From positions 1-35,068 of IMG/VR virus record IMGVR_UViG_3300031687_000053: a DNA stretch of 35,068 nt; one strand, written 5' to 3'. The first letter of the stretch is position 1, and every line of letters starts with the position of its first letter. This document shows, piece by piece, positions 1 to 7,724 of this stretch. Both the position numbers and the translations under genes were made by a program. The notes under the pieces are model-generated. The model was not told where the DNA came from, searched no databases, and saw only the letters and a list, made by a program, of their open reading frames with translations. This stretch comes from a virus.

Positions 1-127
1 ACGCAGGTTCATTGCAAACAAGAATTGGTTCAAGCGCGACAGCGTGGAATGCTTGGAAAGCCATCCATGTAGCAGGAAATAATTTAACGGCAGGCACTAT
101 CTCTAGTGGTGCTATTACAAGTACAGG
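1..127. repeat. Terminal overlap block A, identical to 34616-34742
   Basis: All 127 bases equal 34616-34742, in the same fibre reading frame; the match breaks at base 128 (a versus g). The exact length of 127 is also a common assembler k-mer, which fits a contig that begins at a branch point in an assembly graph (inference). It implies a circular or terminally redundant genome of about 34,615 bp. Confidence 0.95.
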
Positions 128-1709
128 AAATATAACAACAACTGGCTCAGCTATCACCGTAGACCCTGCATCTGGCGATGCAATCTTGTCTTTACAGGGA
201 GCATCAGGGGGGCAGACTTTAAGGATTGACCAAAACAGCATCAGAAGCAGTACAAACTCACCTATTAGCTTTTTAACAAACAGCCAACTGTCATTTAGAT
301 TAAACACTGATAGAAGTGTAGAAGTTACTAATGGCGATTTTAAAATTGGCGGCACTACAGTAATATCCGCTAGTAGAAATATAACTATGGGGTCTAGTTT
401 AACTGTCGCGGCTGATGGTGGTAGTAACTACACATCAAACCACATTAGATTTATGTCGCACAATACTGCGCGTGGTGCAGGTCACTTCTTAATGGACGAT
501 GCAGGTGCTAACACTTGGTACACAGGCACAGCTTATTCTGATGCCTTTAATAACTGGGGAGTTCATTATAAGGCGGCTAATGAAGACGAAGAAACTGCAC
601 ATACTCAGCGCAGAGTTTTCAGCGTATCTAAAGTCGGTAATGCCGTTTTTTCAGGCACGATAAATAGTGGAGCTATTACTTCTAGTGGCGATATAAAAAC
701 AAGCGGTACTGCTTTAGGCGTAACTCAGACTGATGGTGATTACTTAGCCAAACTTTATCAAGCGGGTGCAGATGGAATATTAGAGTTATTTACAGGGCAA
801 GCAACACCTCTTTCAAGAATAAAATTACATTCCTATTCTACTAGTTACATTAATCCTGCTTCTGGTGGTCTTGGATTAGGAGTTACAACCGTTGGTTCAG
901 GTCAAAAACTCAATGTTGGCGGTGGCATAGGAATATCTGGCACCACAGTAATAGATGCCAGTAGAAACCTGATAAATTTGGCTAACATAACGCAAACTTC
1001 TGGTTTTTCAATTTACCTAGGAACTAAGACTCGTCTAAGTTCAGACAATAACGGTGAGGTTGGCCTAAATTACGGCACTACTTCAGGTACGGCATCAACT
1101 AGTCTTGCGATTTATAACAACACTACAAAAACAATAAGTTTAAATAGAAATGGCACAATCACTAGTGGGGCTATTACTACTATAGGCAGTTTCCTTGTCG
1201 GGACGCGCGGCAAGATGGGTCAGGCTAACAACGACCTCTTTATTTGCTCAACTACCTCTCAGCACTCAGGTTTACAATTTGCTAACGGTGCAATCCATCC
1301 TACAAATAATACAGGCGCACCATCTGATTCTGCTCAGATAGATTTGGGGTCAAGTAGTTATCGGTTTAGCGATATCTATGCTCGCAACGCCACTATTCTC
1401 ACTTCTGATAGAAACGAAAAACAAGATATTGAGGTTTTATCAGCCGCAGAACAGCGCGTAGCAGTGGCGGCTAAAGGTCTCCTACGGAAATTTAGGTGGA
1501 AAGATGCGGTTTCAGAAAAGGGTGATGGTGCGCGGATTCACTTTGGTATTATTGCTCAAGATTTACAGGCCGCGTTTGTTGCCGAAGGGTTGGATGCAGG
1601 ACGATATGGAATGTTTACAAGCAACACTTGGGACGAGGATGGTGTAGATAAAACTAGAATGGGTGTTCGATACAGTGAATTACTCGCATTTATAATTTCA
1701 GCAATTTAA
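1..1709 (+). CDS. Tail tip/fibre protein, 3' part with C-terminal S74 chaperone (continues from 29509-35068)
   Basis: This is the end of the fibre gene cut by the window edge; reading is open from base 3 and no true start is present. The body is beta-rich repeat sequence with copies of the phrases GTTVIDASRNL and GTISSGAITSSG. The last ~100 codons form an intramolecular chaperone of the peptidase S74 type: TSDRNEKQDI (Ser codon 1404-1406, Lys four residues on) is the usual Ser/Lys self-cleavage site, followed by HFGIIAQDLQ and RYSELLAFII. In the family this domain trimerises the fibre and then cuts itself off. The protein stops right after LAFIISAI, so the usual helical tail is short or absent. 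It should bind the host receptor. Domain call is firm; receptor unknown. Confidence 0.93.
   Translation, partial: AGSLQTRIGSSATAWNAWKAIHVAGNNLTAGTISSGAITSTGNITTTGSAITVDPASGDAILSLQGASGGQTLRIDQNSIRSSTNSPISFLTNSQLSFRLNTDRSVEVTNGDFKIGGTTVISASRNITMGSSLTVAADGGSNYTSNHIRFMSHNTARGAGHFLMDDAGANTWYTGTAYSDAFNNWGVHYKAANEDEETAHTQRRVFSVSKVGNAVFSGTINSGAITSSGDIKTSGTALGVTQTDGDYLAKLYQAGADGILELFTGQATPLSRIKLHSYSTSYINPASGGLGLGVTTVGSGQKLNVGGGIGISGTTVIDASRNLINLANITQTSGFSIYLGTKTRLSSDNNGEVGLNYGTTSGTASTSLAIYNNTTKTISLNRNGTITSGAITTIGSFLVGTRGKMGQANNDLFICSTTSQHSGLQFANGAIHPTNNTGAPSDSAQIDLGSSSYRFSDIYARNATILTSDRNEKQDIEVLSAAEQRVAVAAKGLLRKFRWKDAVSEKGDGARIHFGIIAQDLQAAFVAEGLDAGRYGMFTSNTWDEDGVDKTRMGVRYSELLAFIISAI
128..344. other. 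Fibre variable cassette, allele X (217 bp)
   Basis: Between identical flanks this segment shares no evident similarity with its counterpart at 34743-34956. It encodes about 72 residues including LSLQGASGG, LRIDQNSIRSS and FRLNTDRSVEV, a typical small beta fibre-head style domain. The length differs from the other allele by exactly one codon, so both keep the frame. Confidence 0.85.
345..456. repeat. Terminal overlap block B, identical to 34957-35068
   Basis: The 112 bases equal 34957-35068 up to the last base of the window. The block contains the fibre phrase GGTTVISASRNITMG and the start of the next module. With block A it brackets the variable cassette. Confidence 0.95.
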
Positions 1710-1736
1710 CTTAACTATCTCTAAAGGAGATTTAAC

Positions 1737-2000
1737 ATGGCTATAACTAAAACCGAAGTACTACAAAGATGTGAAACATACCCCGCGCAAGATTCAACAG
1801 CGGCATCAAGCACCAACGAAGGTAATCCAACCTTGATGGTTGTGGTGGAAATTACTTTTGATGACACTGGCGATGCGGAATTGCCTGCAATAAGTAATCA
1901 TGTGACTCACTTGTCGCGTTATGATGCAAGCGGAGACCCCACTGTAATCAGCGGTCAACTACCTTTAGTGCAAGCTATTTGTGGCGCAGTTTGGGCTTAA
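1737..2000 (+). CDS. Small hypothetical protein downstream of the fibre
   Basis: 87 residues, ATG preceded by AAAGGAG at a good distance. No signal peptide or membrane segment. The N-terminal third reads like a short helix (TKTEVLQRCETYP), followed by a beta-rich middle (LMVVVEITFDD) and a C-terminal stretch SRYDASGDPTVISGQLPL. I do not recognise a family. It lies 27 bp after the fibre stop, so it may be a fibre-associated or assembly protein, but that is position only. Confidence 0.7.
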   Translation: MAITKTEVLQRCETYPAQDSTAASSTNEGNPTLMVVVEITFDDTGDAELPAISNHVTHLSRYDASGDPTVISGQLPLVQAICGAVWA

Positions 2001-2006
2001 CAATAA

Positions 2007-2732
2007 ATGCGTTTATTTTTTAAATGTTTCTTATTGTTTGTTTTTTGTTCTTTATGTACAGCGCAAGAAACAGAACCTATGGGCGATACCGATTCTGACA
2101 ACAATCAGGATGGTTCGCTCAACACTAATACTGTAGGTTCGGTTGTAAGCAGTAACAACAATAGTAAAGATGACAGCATAACGAATACATACAATGGTGC
2201 AGGGTCGTCCGGTGATATGCCGGTAGGTTCTGCTATCGCCCCTAGTTATATGTCTAACGGTATGGAAACATGCTTGCAAGGTTCAGGCGGCTCTATCCAA
2301 ACAGGAATTATAGGCGTCACGAAGGGGTCGTATAAAGCTGATGTTGACTGTAACCGCAGGAGAGACGCTAAATTGCTTTCTGACTTAGGAATGAAGGTAG
2401 CGGCAATAGCAAGAATGTGCGAGGATACAAAGGTTTGGCGATCTCTATTCATATCTGCAACGCCATGCCCTGTATTATCAGGAGGGAGGTTAGTAGTTGG
2501 CAAAAGGGCTTTCCTTTTAATGAAGATGCAACCTAGTCTGTATATACCAGATTACGGTGAGGTGCATATGGCAACACATGCCATAATAACCAAACGACCT
2601 GCATATCCAAAATACACAAAAACTCAAGAATGGTACAACGCAATTTTAAGTATAGGTGCAGATGATGAGCAAGAAAATGAAAATGTTTCTGATGAGTCTG
2701 TTTCTGACCAGTTCCGCAGTTCAAGCAACTGA
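2007..2732 (+). CDS. Secreted protein with Asn/Ser/Gly-rich linker, function unknown
   Basis: 241 residues. The N-terminus is a signal peptide: MRLFFKC, a hydrophobic run LLFVFCSL, then CTAQE as a likely signal peptidase I site. The Cys is not in a good lipobox. A low-complexity Asn/Ser/Asp region follows to about residue 70, then a conserved-looking core with cysteine pairs (METCLQGSGGS, DVDCNRRRDAKLLSDLGMKV, ARMCED, ATPCPVL) suited to disulfides in an oxidising compartment. Similar proteins occur in many marine phages as far as I recall, without known function. It overlaps the next gene, also secreted, by 68 bp. Periplasmic location is inferred from the signal peptide. Confidence 0.8.
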   Translation: MRLFFKCFLLFVFCSLCTAQETEPMGDTDSDNNQDGSLNTNTVGSVVSSNNNSKDDSITNTYNGAGSSGDMPVGSAIAPSYMSNGMETCLQGSGGSIQTGIIGVTKGSYKADVDCNRRRDAKLLSDLGMKVAAIARMCEDTKVWRSLFISATPCPVLSGGRLVVGKRAFLLMKMQPSLYIPDYGEVHMATHAIITKRPAYPKYTKTQEWYNAILSIGADDEQENENVSDESVSDQFRSSSN

Positions 2733-3522
2733 GTTAGACACGTTAATCGCAAGCAGTGCGGCTATCATAGATCAAATAAACACTGGCATTTTAATGACAG
2801 GTGCGGCTATGGCCTACTCTAATACTGGCACTGGAATTAGTGAAGGGCAATTAGCAGGTACGGCATATATAACCACAGAACAAGTCAACGCTTACAATCA
2901 GGCTTTATCAGGCATGGTAAATTACTTGCCGTATGGAAGCGCCCAAGAGTATTTGGAAGATCAAGCTGATGCAGAACTTGAGCTTATGGAGGCGGCTATT
3001 GATGATTTTACATCCGTAGTAGTCGATATGCTTGCAGTTCAAGAGGTTGCTGAATTAGCGTCTGAAGCGTCAACTCCAGATGAAGAGGCGGCAGTTCAAG
3101 AATATGTGACTAACAATACAGACGCTTTAACGATAGATCAAAGCGATGCAGATACATACAATCAAAGCCTTGATGACATAGAATCTCACGCGAATGCCGC
3201 AGGAGCTTTCTTAGGTGTTGCCGCAAACTCTGACGCGGTGGCTTTCTTGGATCAAGGGGCGATGGACAATAACACCCGAATCGAAACAAACACTCTTTCT
3301 TATAGCGCATCTACTCAAGCCGTTAGCCTTGCTTGGACTACTGGAAACCCTGCTACTAGCGTGTATGTCAACGGCTCAGATGCCTTTAATATTAATCTGT
3401 ATATGTCTAACCAAGACATTTTAACGGCAGGAGCAAGCAGTGAGCTCTACCTTACTGGCCCAACGTATTTAGGGTATGAATGTTTTATGACTCAGCTTAA
3501 CTGTGAGGAAACAGGAGGATGA
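2665..3522 (+). CDS. Second secreted protein, function unknown
   Basis: About 285 residues from the ATG at 2665; the ATG at 2662 is equally possible. MSKKMKMFLMSLFLTSSAVQA is a clear signal peptide with AVQA before TELD as the cleavage site. The mature part is acidic and helix-rich in the middle (LEDQADAELELMEAAIDD, ASTPDEEAAVQEYV), ending in a Ser/Thr/Asn beta-like section and two late cysteines (YECFMTQLNCEE). It starts inside the preceding secreted gene, so the two are probably translated together. The stop overlaps the next start (ATGA). I recognise no family. A virion-associated or envelope role are both possible. Confidence 0.78.
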   Translation: MSKKMKMFLMSLFLTSSAVQATELDTLIASSAAIIDQINTGILMTGAAMAYSNTGTGISEGQLAGTAYITTEQVNAYNQALSGMVNYLPYGSAQEYLEDQADAELELMEAAIDDFTSVVVDMLAVQEVAELASEASTPDEEAAVQEYVTNNTDALTIDQSDADTYNQSLDDIESHANAAGAFLGVAANSDAVAFLDQGAMDNNTRIETNTLSYSASTQAVSLAWTTGNPATSVYVNGSDAFNINLYMSNQDILTAGASSELYLTGPTYLGYECFMTQLNCEETGG

Positions 3523-4028
3523 GCCTAGCAGAAACAGAATTAACTATTGGCGGCACGAGCTTTAAAGGAGTATATATTGCAATACTTCTTAGCCTTGCAA
3601 CAACATTAGGCGGTGGCGTATGGACTGCAAGCTCATTGTATAGCCGCCTAGAAACGGTTGAGGCTGTAGTAGTCCCTAATATCAGCCCTATAGAAGAGCA
3701 GATGCTACTAGTTGAACAGGAATTAACTGCAAGTATCTTGCTAATCAAACAAGAATTAAAAGATAACGATGTTTCACAGCTTCAAGGTAAATTAGCGACA
3801 TTAGGCGTAAACCTAATTACCATTATGGAACAGCAAGAAAAGCTACTTTTAATTGACGATAATGTTGACGATTTAGAAAAAGACATTGAAACCATGAAAG
3901 CCACAGTTGCTAAAGCTGAATTAATGACAAAATCAATGCAAGAGTTACGGTCAAAAATGAACGTGATTGCTAGAGAAATTGATGATTTATGGAAAGGCAT
4001 GGACTACATTAGCAATCCTTTAAAATAA
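3519..4028 (+). CDS. Membrane-anchored coiled-coil protein
   Basis: 169 residues. One membrane segment near the N-terminus (roughly residues 14-38, GVYIAILLSLATTLGGGVW) is followed by a long amphipathic coiled coil to the C-terminus. Heptad-like Leu/Ile spacing is clear in EEQMLLVEQELTASILLIKQ and LEKDIETMKATVAKAELM. ATG overlaps the previous stop. Position before the lysis group and the topology allow a role in lysis or envelope interaction, for example spanin-like, but there is no lipobox or second partner to support that. Function not assigned. Confidence 0.75.
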   Translation: MSLAETELTIGGTSFKGVYIAILLSLATTLGGGVWTASSLYSRLETVEAVVVPNISPIEEQMLLVEQELTASILLIKQELKDNDVSQLQGKLATLGVNLITIMEQQEKLLLIDDNVDDLEKDIETMKATVAKAELMTKSMQELRSKMNVIAREIDDLWKGMDYISNPLK

Positions 4029-4033
4029 TAAGC

Positions 4034-4039
4034 TATAAT
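4034..4039 (+). promoter_or_regulatory. Perfect -10 box (TATAAT), possible lysis promoter
   Basis: TATAAT stands alone in the short gap before the lysis genes. No good -35 box lies 16-18 bases upstream (the sequence there reads AGCAAT), so it would need an activator or be a chance match in AT-rich DNA. Confidence 0.3.
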
Positions 4040-4068
4040 GAACATTCACAAACTTAGGAGTGTTTAAA

Positions 4069-4293
4069 ATGGGCGATAAAAAAGCAACACCGATATCAAT
4101 AAACGATAAAGATTATATCTTTGAAGAGCTAACACCAGAACAGCAGACTATGATTAATCACGTAAGAGTAGCAGATCAGACCTTAGCGCAAGCAAAATTT
4201 GATGTTGATCACGCTCAAGTAGCTAGAGATGCATTTATGCAAATGCTAACTTTACAGCTAGAATCCGACGTTCTAGTTGACGAGATAAACTAA
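4069..4293 (+). CDS. DUF6447-like small protein
   Basis: 74 residues from ATG 4069, chosen because AGGAG at 4056-4060 sits 8 bases upstream; an in-frame GTG at 4060 lies inside that ribosome site. The pattern is N-terminal ISINDKDYIFEELT, then a helix with regularly spaced Ala/Gln (VADQTLAQAKFDVDHAQVAR) and DAFMQMLTLQL. It matches what I know of the DUF6447 family, common in phages and without known function. It ends one base into the next start and is the first gene of the lysis group. Confidence 0.7.
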   Translation: MGDKKATPISINDKDYIFEELTPEQQTMINHVRVADQTLAQAKFDVDHAQVARDAFMQMLTLQLESDVLVDEIN

Positions 4294-4493
4294 TGGCTAC
4301 AGTCAAAGAAGCGTTATTAAGACTTGAAGCCCACGAAAGGGAATGCGTTGTGCGTCTAGAGTCTATTGATGACAAGTTTAAAAGCATAGAAAAACGCCTT
4401 GATGAGGGTACAGCTAGATTTAAAAAGTCTGAAATGATGCTGTGGGGTATTTACCCCCTCATTATAGGGCTGTTTTTAATAGATAGGCTATAA
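4293..4493 (+). CDS. Coiled-coil protein with C-terminal membrane anchor (XhlA-like)
   Basis: 66 residues. An N-terminal charged coiled coil (LLRLEAHERECVVRLESIDD, FKSIEKRLDEG) leads into one C-terminal membrane helix (LWGIYPLIIGLFLIDRL). This layout matches haemolysin XhlA-type accessory proteins that sit beside holins. It overlaps the previous gene and is followed after one base by the holin gene, so a helper role in lysis is likely. Sequence similarity to XhlA is at layout level only. Confidence 0.72.
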   Translation: MATVKEALLRLEAHERECVVRLESIDDKFKSIEKRLDEGTARFKKSEMMLWGIYPLIIGLFLIDRL

Positions 4494-4494
4494 A

Positions 4495-4869
4495 ATGTTA
4501 GAAGCACTGATTGCACCTGTAGCCAGTTTACTGGATAAATTTATACCTGATGCCGACACTAAACAAAAGATTGCGCATGAAATTGCAACTATGTCAGACC
4601 GCTACGCGCAGGAACTCGCAGTCGCTCAGATTAAGCTCAACACCGCAGAAGCCAAAGGAAGCGCATTCCAAAGAAACTGGCGACCCGCCACAGGATGGGT
4701 CTGCGTCCTTGCCCTTGGAGTCAACTACTTAATATCACCGTTAGCCGCAGGTGCAGGAATAGATATTCCTCAAGCAGACGGTGGCACGCTTATGCCAATT
4801 TTAATGGGTCTTTTAGGTCTTGGCGGCATGAGAAGCTTTGAGAAAAAGAATCAAATACAAGGAAAATAA
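4495..4869 (+). CDS. Holin, 3-TM (GTA-type) family
   Basis: 124 residues. The N-terminal half is an amphipathic helical region (LLDKFIPDADTKQKIAHEIA) and then the family hallmark FQRNWRPATGWVCVLALGVN, a second hydrophobic stretch (LISPLAAGAGI) and a third (LMPILMGLLGLGGM), ending in a basic/polar tail. This is the order seen in holins of the 3-TM type also used by gene transfer agents. It would form membrane lesions that release the endolysin coded 3 bp downstream. Family assignment is by motif and length, and is well supported by the neighbour. Confidence 0.87.
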   Translation: MLEALIAPVASLLDKFIPDADTKQKIAHEIATMSDRYAQELAVAQIKLNTAEAKGSAFQRNWRPATGWVCVLALGVNYLISPLAAGAGIDIPQADGGTLMPILMGLLGLGGMRSFEKKNQIQGK

Positions 4870-4871
4870 TC

Positions 4872-5273
4872 ATGGATAAAACACCAAATAAAATAGAAGA
4901 AAAAAAGAACTTTTTTAGGCCGAAAGAATTAGCCTGTAAATGCGGTTGCGGGACAAGCGGGTTTGATTTAGACTTTTTAGCAACCTTAAATACAATAAGA
5001 GAAGAGTGTGGGTTTAGCTTTCCACTATCATCAGCATACAGGTGTCCTCAACACCCTATAGAAGCGCGTAAAAAATCGCCAGGATCGCATTTCTCAGGAA
5101 AGGCTGTAGATGTGTTATGCAATGGAGAAAAGGCTTTAGAAGTAATTAGGGTAGCTCAAAAGCATGGTATAAAAAGAATTGGCGTTCAGCAAAAAGGTGG
5201 AGGCAGGTTTATCCATTTAGACGGCTGTACAGAAGATGAAGGTTTTACAGTTCCGGCATTTTGGTCATATTAA
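4872..5273 (+). CDS. Endolysin, peptidase M15 family (D,D/L,D-peptidase)
   Basis: 133 residues, a full single M15 domain. Zinc ligands of the family are visible: GSHFSGKAVDV gives His73 and Asp80, and GRFIHLD gives His115. FFRPKELACKCGCG and LSSAYRCP are also typical of the phage/M15_3 branch. It should cut the peptide cross-bridge of host peptidoglycan. No signal peptide is present, so export depends on the holin just upstream. The gene closes the late operon, with a terminator 17 bp after the stop. Confidence 0.92.
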   Translation: MDKTPNKIEEKKNFFRPKELACKCGCGTSGFDLDFLATLNTIREECGFSFPLSSAYRCPQHPIEARKKSPGSHFSGKAVDVLCNGEKALEVIRVAQKHGIKRIGVQQKGGGRFIHLDGCTEDEGFTVPAFWSY

Positions 5274-5289
5274 AATAATCAGTGATTCT

Positions 5290-5315
5290 GCCCCTTTAAT
5301 CAGGGGCTTTTTTTT
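5290..5315 (+). terminator. Rho-independent terminator after the lysis genes
   Basis: Stem GCCCC (5290-5294) and GGGGC (5303-5307) with an 8-base loop, followed directly by eight T. It separates late transcription (tail, fibre, lysis) from the early promoter at 5330. Confidence 0.88.
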
Positions 5316-5329
5316 GTCTCCAGTAAAAT

Positions 5330-5372
5330 AATAAACTAAAAGGTTTACTTTTGCATAAAAAAGGCGCTTAAT
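5330..5372 (+). promoter_or_regulatory. Early promoter 1 with operator overlapping -35
   Basis: Operator-like site 5330-5349: AATAAAC, six bases TAAAAG, GTTTACT (one mismatch in the left arm from the consensus AGTAAAC-N6-GTTTACT). The right arm contains the -35 TTTACT (5344-5349), then 17 bases and CTTAAT (5367-5372) as -10. The same layout recurs at 8010 and 11839. It should drive the recombination operon and be repressed by the XRE protein coded at 7805. Confidence 0.75.
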
Positions 5373-5404
5373 GAAACCTCAATCAACGAAAAAAGGGCTT
5401 TACC

Positions 5405-5566
5405 ATGAAACAGCAAACAATCACTTCAGCATTATTCATCAACTGGGATAGAAGCGAGTTAAACGATTATTACTGGGCTATTTTGGCTAACGACACGCTA
5501 ACAGCTTCACAGCTTAAAATTGTATCTATTATTGACGGCATACTTTTTTCAGGAGTAGCGAAATGA
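5405..5566 (+). CDS. Small early protein, unknown (53 aa)
   Basis: ATG at 5405; reads 53 residues, starting MKQQTITSALFINWDR and ending GILFSGVAK. It is the first gene after early promoter 1 and its TGA overlaps the ATG of the next gene (ATGA), which supports translation. A plausible ribosome site is AAAAAGGGCT upstream, conserved in the leader at 11885-11914. No recognised domain. Confidence 0.65.
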   Translation: MKQQTITSALFINWDRSELNDYYWAILANDTLTASQLKIVSIIDGILFSGVAK

Positions 5567-5844
5567 TCAAATTACACAAAGACACCTCAGATGAGATAGC
5601 AGAACTTATCAATAGCATCGAGGTTGTAAATGACGAAAAAAATCATCTTTCTATTCAGGCTAATTATAAGTGGGATCTGATGAATCTTGAGCAGAAAAAA
5701 AAGAACAATTTACAGCGCGAAAACTTGACGAGGGAATACAACACACTGCTCATTAAACTCTATGACCGTTTTGGTATTGAATTACCTTTGTATAGGTTTA
5801 TTGATCGAGTCGATAATGTAATGAAACTTGAGAAAGCTATTTAA
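5563..5844 (+). CDS. Small coiled-coil early protein, unknown
   Basis: 93 residues, strongly charged and helical (DEIAELINSIEVVNDEKN, LMNLEQKKKNNLQRENL), likely a short coiled coil with a C-terminal LYRFIDRVDNVMKLEKAI. Start overlaps the previous stop and AGGAG lies 8 bases upstream of the ATG. Sits between the first early gene and a stable intercistronic hairpin. No family recognised; no catalytic motif. Confidence 0.65.
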   Translation: MIKLHKDTSDEIAELINSIEVVNDEKNHLSIQANYKWDLMNLEQKKKNNLQRENLTREYNTLLIKLYDRFGIELPLYRFIDRVDNVMKLEKAI

Positions 5845-5850
5845 TCAACC

Positions 5851-5864
5851 GCCCCTTCGGGGGC
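5851..5864 (+). other. Intercistronic UUCG hairpin, copy 1
   Basis: GCCCC-TTCG-GGGGC, a five-pair stem on the extra-stable C(UUCG)G tetraloop, six bases after a stop codon and before the RBS AAGGGGA. No T-run follows, so it is not an ordinary terminator; RNA stability or processing is more likely. An identical copy lies at 12210-12223. Confidence 0.8.
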
Positions 5865-5879
5865 AAATAAGGGGAACGT

Positions 5880-6200
5880 ATGTATTTACATAATGATTTT
5901 AAAAAACACGTTGTTGATCCTATTTTAAATCTTAAAGATTTGGATGAAATGACTGACCATGAGCGGGGGGAGTATGACGCAATTCACGGTCACGATGTAA
6001 AAGATAATGAATCACCCGATTATTACAGCGGTTATGATTCTGAATATTTTGCAGGGTCAAGCGATGAAGAGCGGGGATCAATAGATTGCAAATTAGGATT
6101 CCCACATAAGGCGGGTCAATCATTAAAATATGATGTTGGCTACGCAGAACAGTATGAAAAAGACGAAGCCGCAGGAGGCAGATCAAATGACTCTATCTAA
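5880..6200 (+). CDS. Acidic hypothetical protein
   Basis: 106 residues, rich in Asp/Glu/Tyr/Gly (HERGEYDAIHGHDVKDNESP, YYSGYDSEYFAGSSDEERGS). RBS AAGGGGA upstream of ATG 5880. The composition and lack of hydrophobic core suggest a flexible protein, possibly a DNA-mimic or an inhibitor, but this is only composition-based. The Tyr/Gly-spaced acidic stretch resembles short repeats seen in early phage proteins. Its end overlaps the annealing-protein gene by 14 bp. Confidence 0.65.
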   Translation: MYLHNDFKKHVVDPILNLKDLDEMTDHERGEYDAIHGHDVKDNESPDYYSGYDSEYFAGSSDEERGSIDCKLGFPHKAGQSLKYDVGYAEQYEKDEAAGGRSNDSI

Positions 6201-6816
6201 AGATGTATGGGAAACATTATCAAAAATTGATGTAACAGATCACGTTGAGCTTAAAGGAAAACTTACTTATCTATCTTGGGCTTGGGCTTATGGGATTATG
6301 ATGAAACATTATCCTGATCTCCATTATAGCTTTGAAGAAGATCGATGTGAGGAAACAAGCACAGTAGAGATTAGCTGTACTGTTCACATTCATACAGGCT
6401 CAGATCGGGATCAAGTCATGATGCGTCATATGTGGTTGCCTTGCATGGATAACAAAAATGCCGCGATGGTCAACCCTGATAAATGGGCAATTAACAAATG
6501 CAAAATGAGATGTCTCGTTAAATGTTTTTCCATGTTTGGTTTAGGGCATTACATTTATGCAGGTGAAGACTTGCCAGAAGAGCCAGCTGAATTACCTCGC
6601 ATTAGCGGTATGCAATTATCAGTTATTGAGGCTTATCTTATTTCTACTGGCGTCAGTGAAGAACGGTTTTGTCAGAAGTATGCGGTCAATAAGGTGGAAG
6701 AGTTAAAAGCACTACAATATGACCGCGCAGTGGCGGCTCTTGAGGCTAAAAGTAAAGTAGCTGTAACGGCTGATTATGTTGTTACTGAAGCCGGACTAGA
6801 GATTGCAGGGAAATGA
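6187..6816 (+). CDS. Single-strand annealing protein, DUF1071/Sak type (Rad52-like)
   Basis: 209 residues from ATG 6187, chosen for the strong AGGAGG ten bases upstream; longer in-frame starts lie inside the previous gene. The N-terminal core has the family signature KLTYLSWAWAYGIMM, followed by NPDKWAINKCKMRCLVKC and FGLGHYIYAGEDLP, as in DUF1071 annealing proteins of phages. It should coat ssDNA made by the exonuclease coded next and anneal it to the complement. The C-terminal ~65 residues are a variable helical tail. The exonuclease and SSB-like genes directly downstream support the call; the exact subfamily name is less certain. Confidence 0.82.
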   Translation: MTLSKDVWETLSKIDVTDHVELKGKLTYLSWAWAYGIMMKHYPDLHYSFEEDRCEETSTVEISCTVHIHTGSDRDQVMMRHMWLPCMDNKNAAMVNPDKWAINKCKMRCLVKCFSMFGLGHYIYAGEDLPEEPAELPRISGMQLSVIEAYLISTGVSEERFCQKYAVNKVEELKALQYDRAVAALEAKSKVAVTADYVVTEAGLEIAGK

Positions 6817-7412
6817 TTATACTGGGTATGGAACAGGGGACTCCTGAATGGCATGCTATGAGAAACGGCAAGCCTTCAGCGAGTTGCTTTAACCGCCTTA
6901 TAACTAACGCAGGGAAACCGTCTACTCAGAACATAAATTATATCAATGAGTTGACGGCTGAATTACTAACTGGAAAGTCTCAGCCGTTTTATAAAAACGA
7001 ACACATGGCAAGAGGTAATGAGCTTGAGCCTGAAGCAAGAGATGAGTATGAATTTATAACCGATAACGAAGTAATAGAAGTCGGGTTTGTAGTAGATAAA
7101 AAGTTTGAGTATGGTTGCTCTCCAGATGGATTAATAGGCACACAAGGCGGTTTGGAGATCAAATGCCCTGCTCAAAATACAATGGTCAAATATCAGCTAA
7201 ATGATCAAGAGTTAGTTAAGGCTTATCATCAGCAGGTGCAGGGCTGTATGTATTTAACAGGAGCAATATGGTGGGACGTATTTGCATTCCATCCTGATAT
7301 GGCTCACGTCTTAGTTAGAGTTAAACGAGATGATGAGTTTATTAAAAAACTAGCTGTAGAAATCGATGCGGCTGTAAACGCAATAAAAACCAATCTGGAG
7401 TTATTATCATGA
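6813..7412 (+). CDS. YqaJ/lambda-exonuclease family recombination nuclease
   Basis: 199 residues. MEQGTPEWHAMRNGKPSAS is the usual N-terminus, with GNELEPEARDEYE (Glu72), CSPDGLIG (Asp105) and GLEIKCPA (Glu115, Lys117) giving the PD-(D/E)XK core, then YHQQVQGCMYLTG with the family Gln/His. It degrades one strand of dsDNA 5' to 3' to feed the annealing protein. ATG overlaps the previous TGA, so the two are translationally coupled, as in Red/RecET systems. Confidence 0.92.
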   Translation: MIILGMEQGTPEWHAMRNGKPSASCFNRLITNAGKPSTQNINYINELTAELLTGKSQPFYKNEHMARGNELEPEARDEYEFITDNEVIEVGFVVDKKFEYGCSPDGLIGTQGGLEIKCPAQNTMVKYQLNDQELVKAYHQQVQGCMYLTGAIWWDVFAFHPDMAHVLVRVKRDDEFIKKLAVEIDAAVNAIKTNLELLS

Positions 7413-7717
7413 AAGTAGGAATCTCAGTAAGAATCGATGTTACAAAAATAGACAAGTCACGTTTGTATAAGGGCGCGAAAGGGGTTTATCTTGATCTGAC
7501 AACTTTTATCGACACTGAAACGCAAGATCAGTATGAGAATAACGGATTTATATCTCAATCGATGACGGAAGAAGAGCGTCAATCTAACGCAGAGAAAACG
7601 CCAATATTAGGTAATTGTAAGGTAATTTATACTGACGGTGGAGCTAAAGCCGCACCTAAAGCGATTACCCCTCCTGCAATGAGTATGGAAGAGCTTGAGG
7701 ATGATATTCCGTTCTAG
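7409..7717 (+). CDS. Phage single-stranded DNA-binding protein (SSB-like)
   Basis: 102 residues. The body is beta-rich (VGISVRIDVTKIDKSRLYKG, GVYLDLTTFIDTE, GNCKVIYTDGG), consistent with a single OB fold, followed by an Ala/Pro linker and the acidic tip MEELEDDIPF, which closely copies the C-terminal tip bacterial SSB uses to recruit partners. It overlaps the exonuclease gene by 4 bp. With the two upstream genes it completes an annealing-type recombination set. OB fold is inferred; the tip is seen. Confidence 0.82.
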   Translation: MKVGISVRIDVTKIDKSRLYKGAKGVYLDLTTFIDTETQDQYENNGFISQSMTEEERQSNAEKTPILGNCKVIYTDGGAKAAPKAITPPAMSMEELEDDIPF

Positions 7718-7724
7718 CTAAAAA

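Noticed and set aside
1-1709. Diversity-generating retroelement acting on the fibre
   Set aside because: No reverse transcriptase gene and no template/variable repeat pair with adenine-specific differences; the cassettes differ wholesale.
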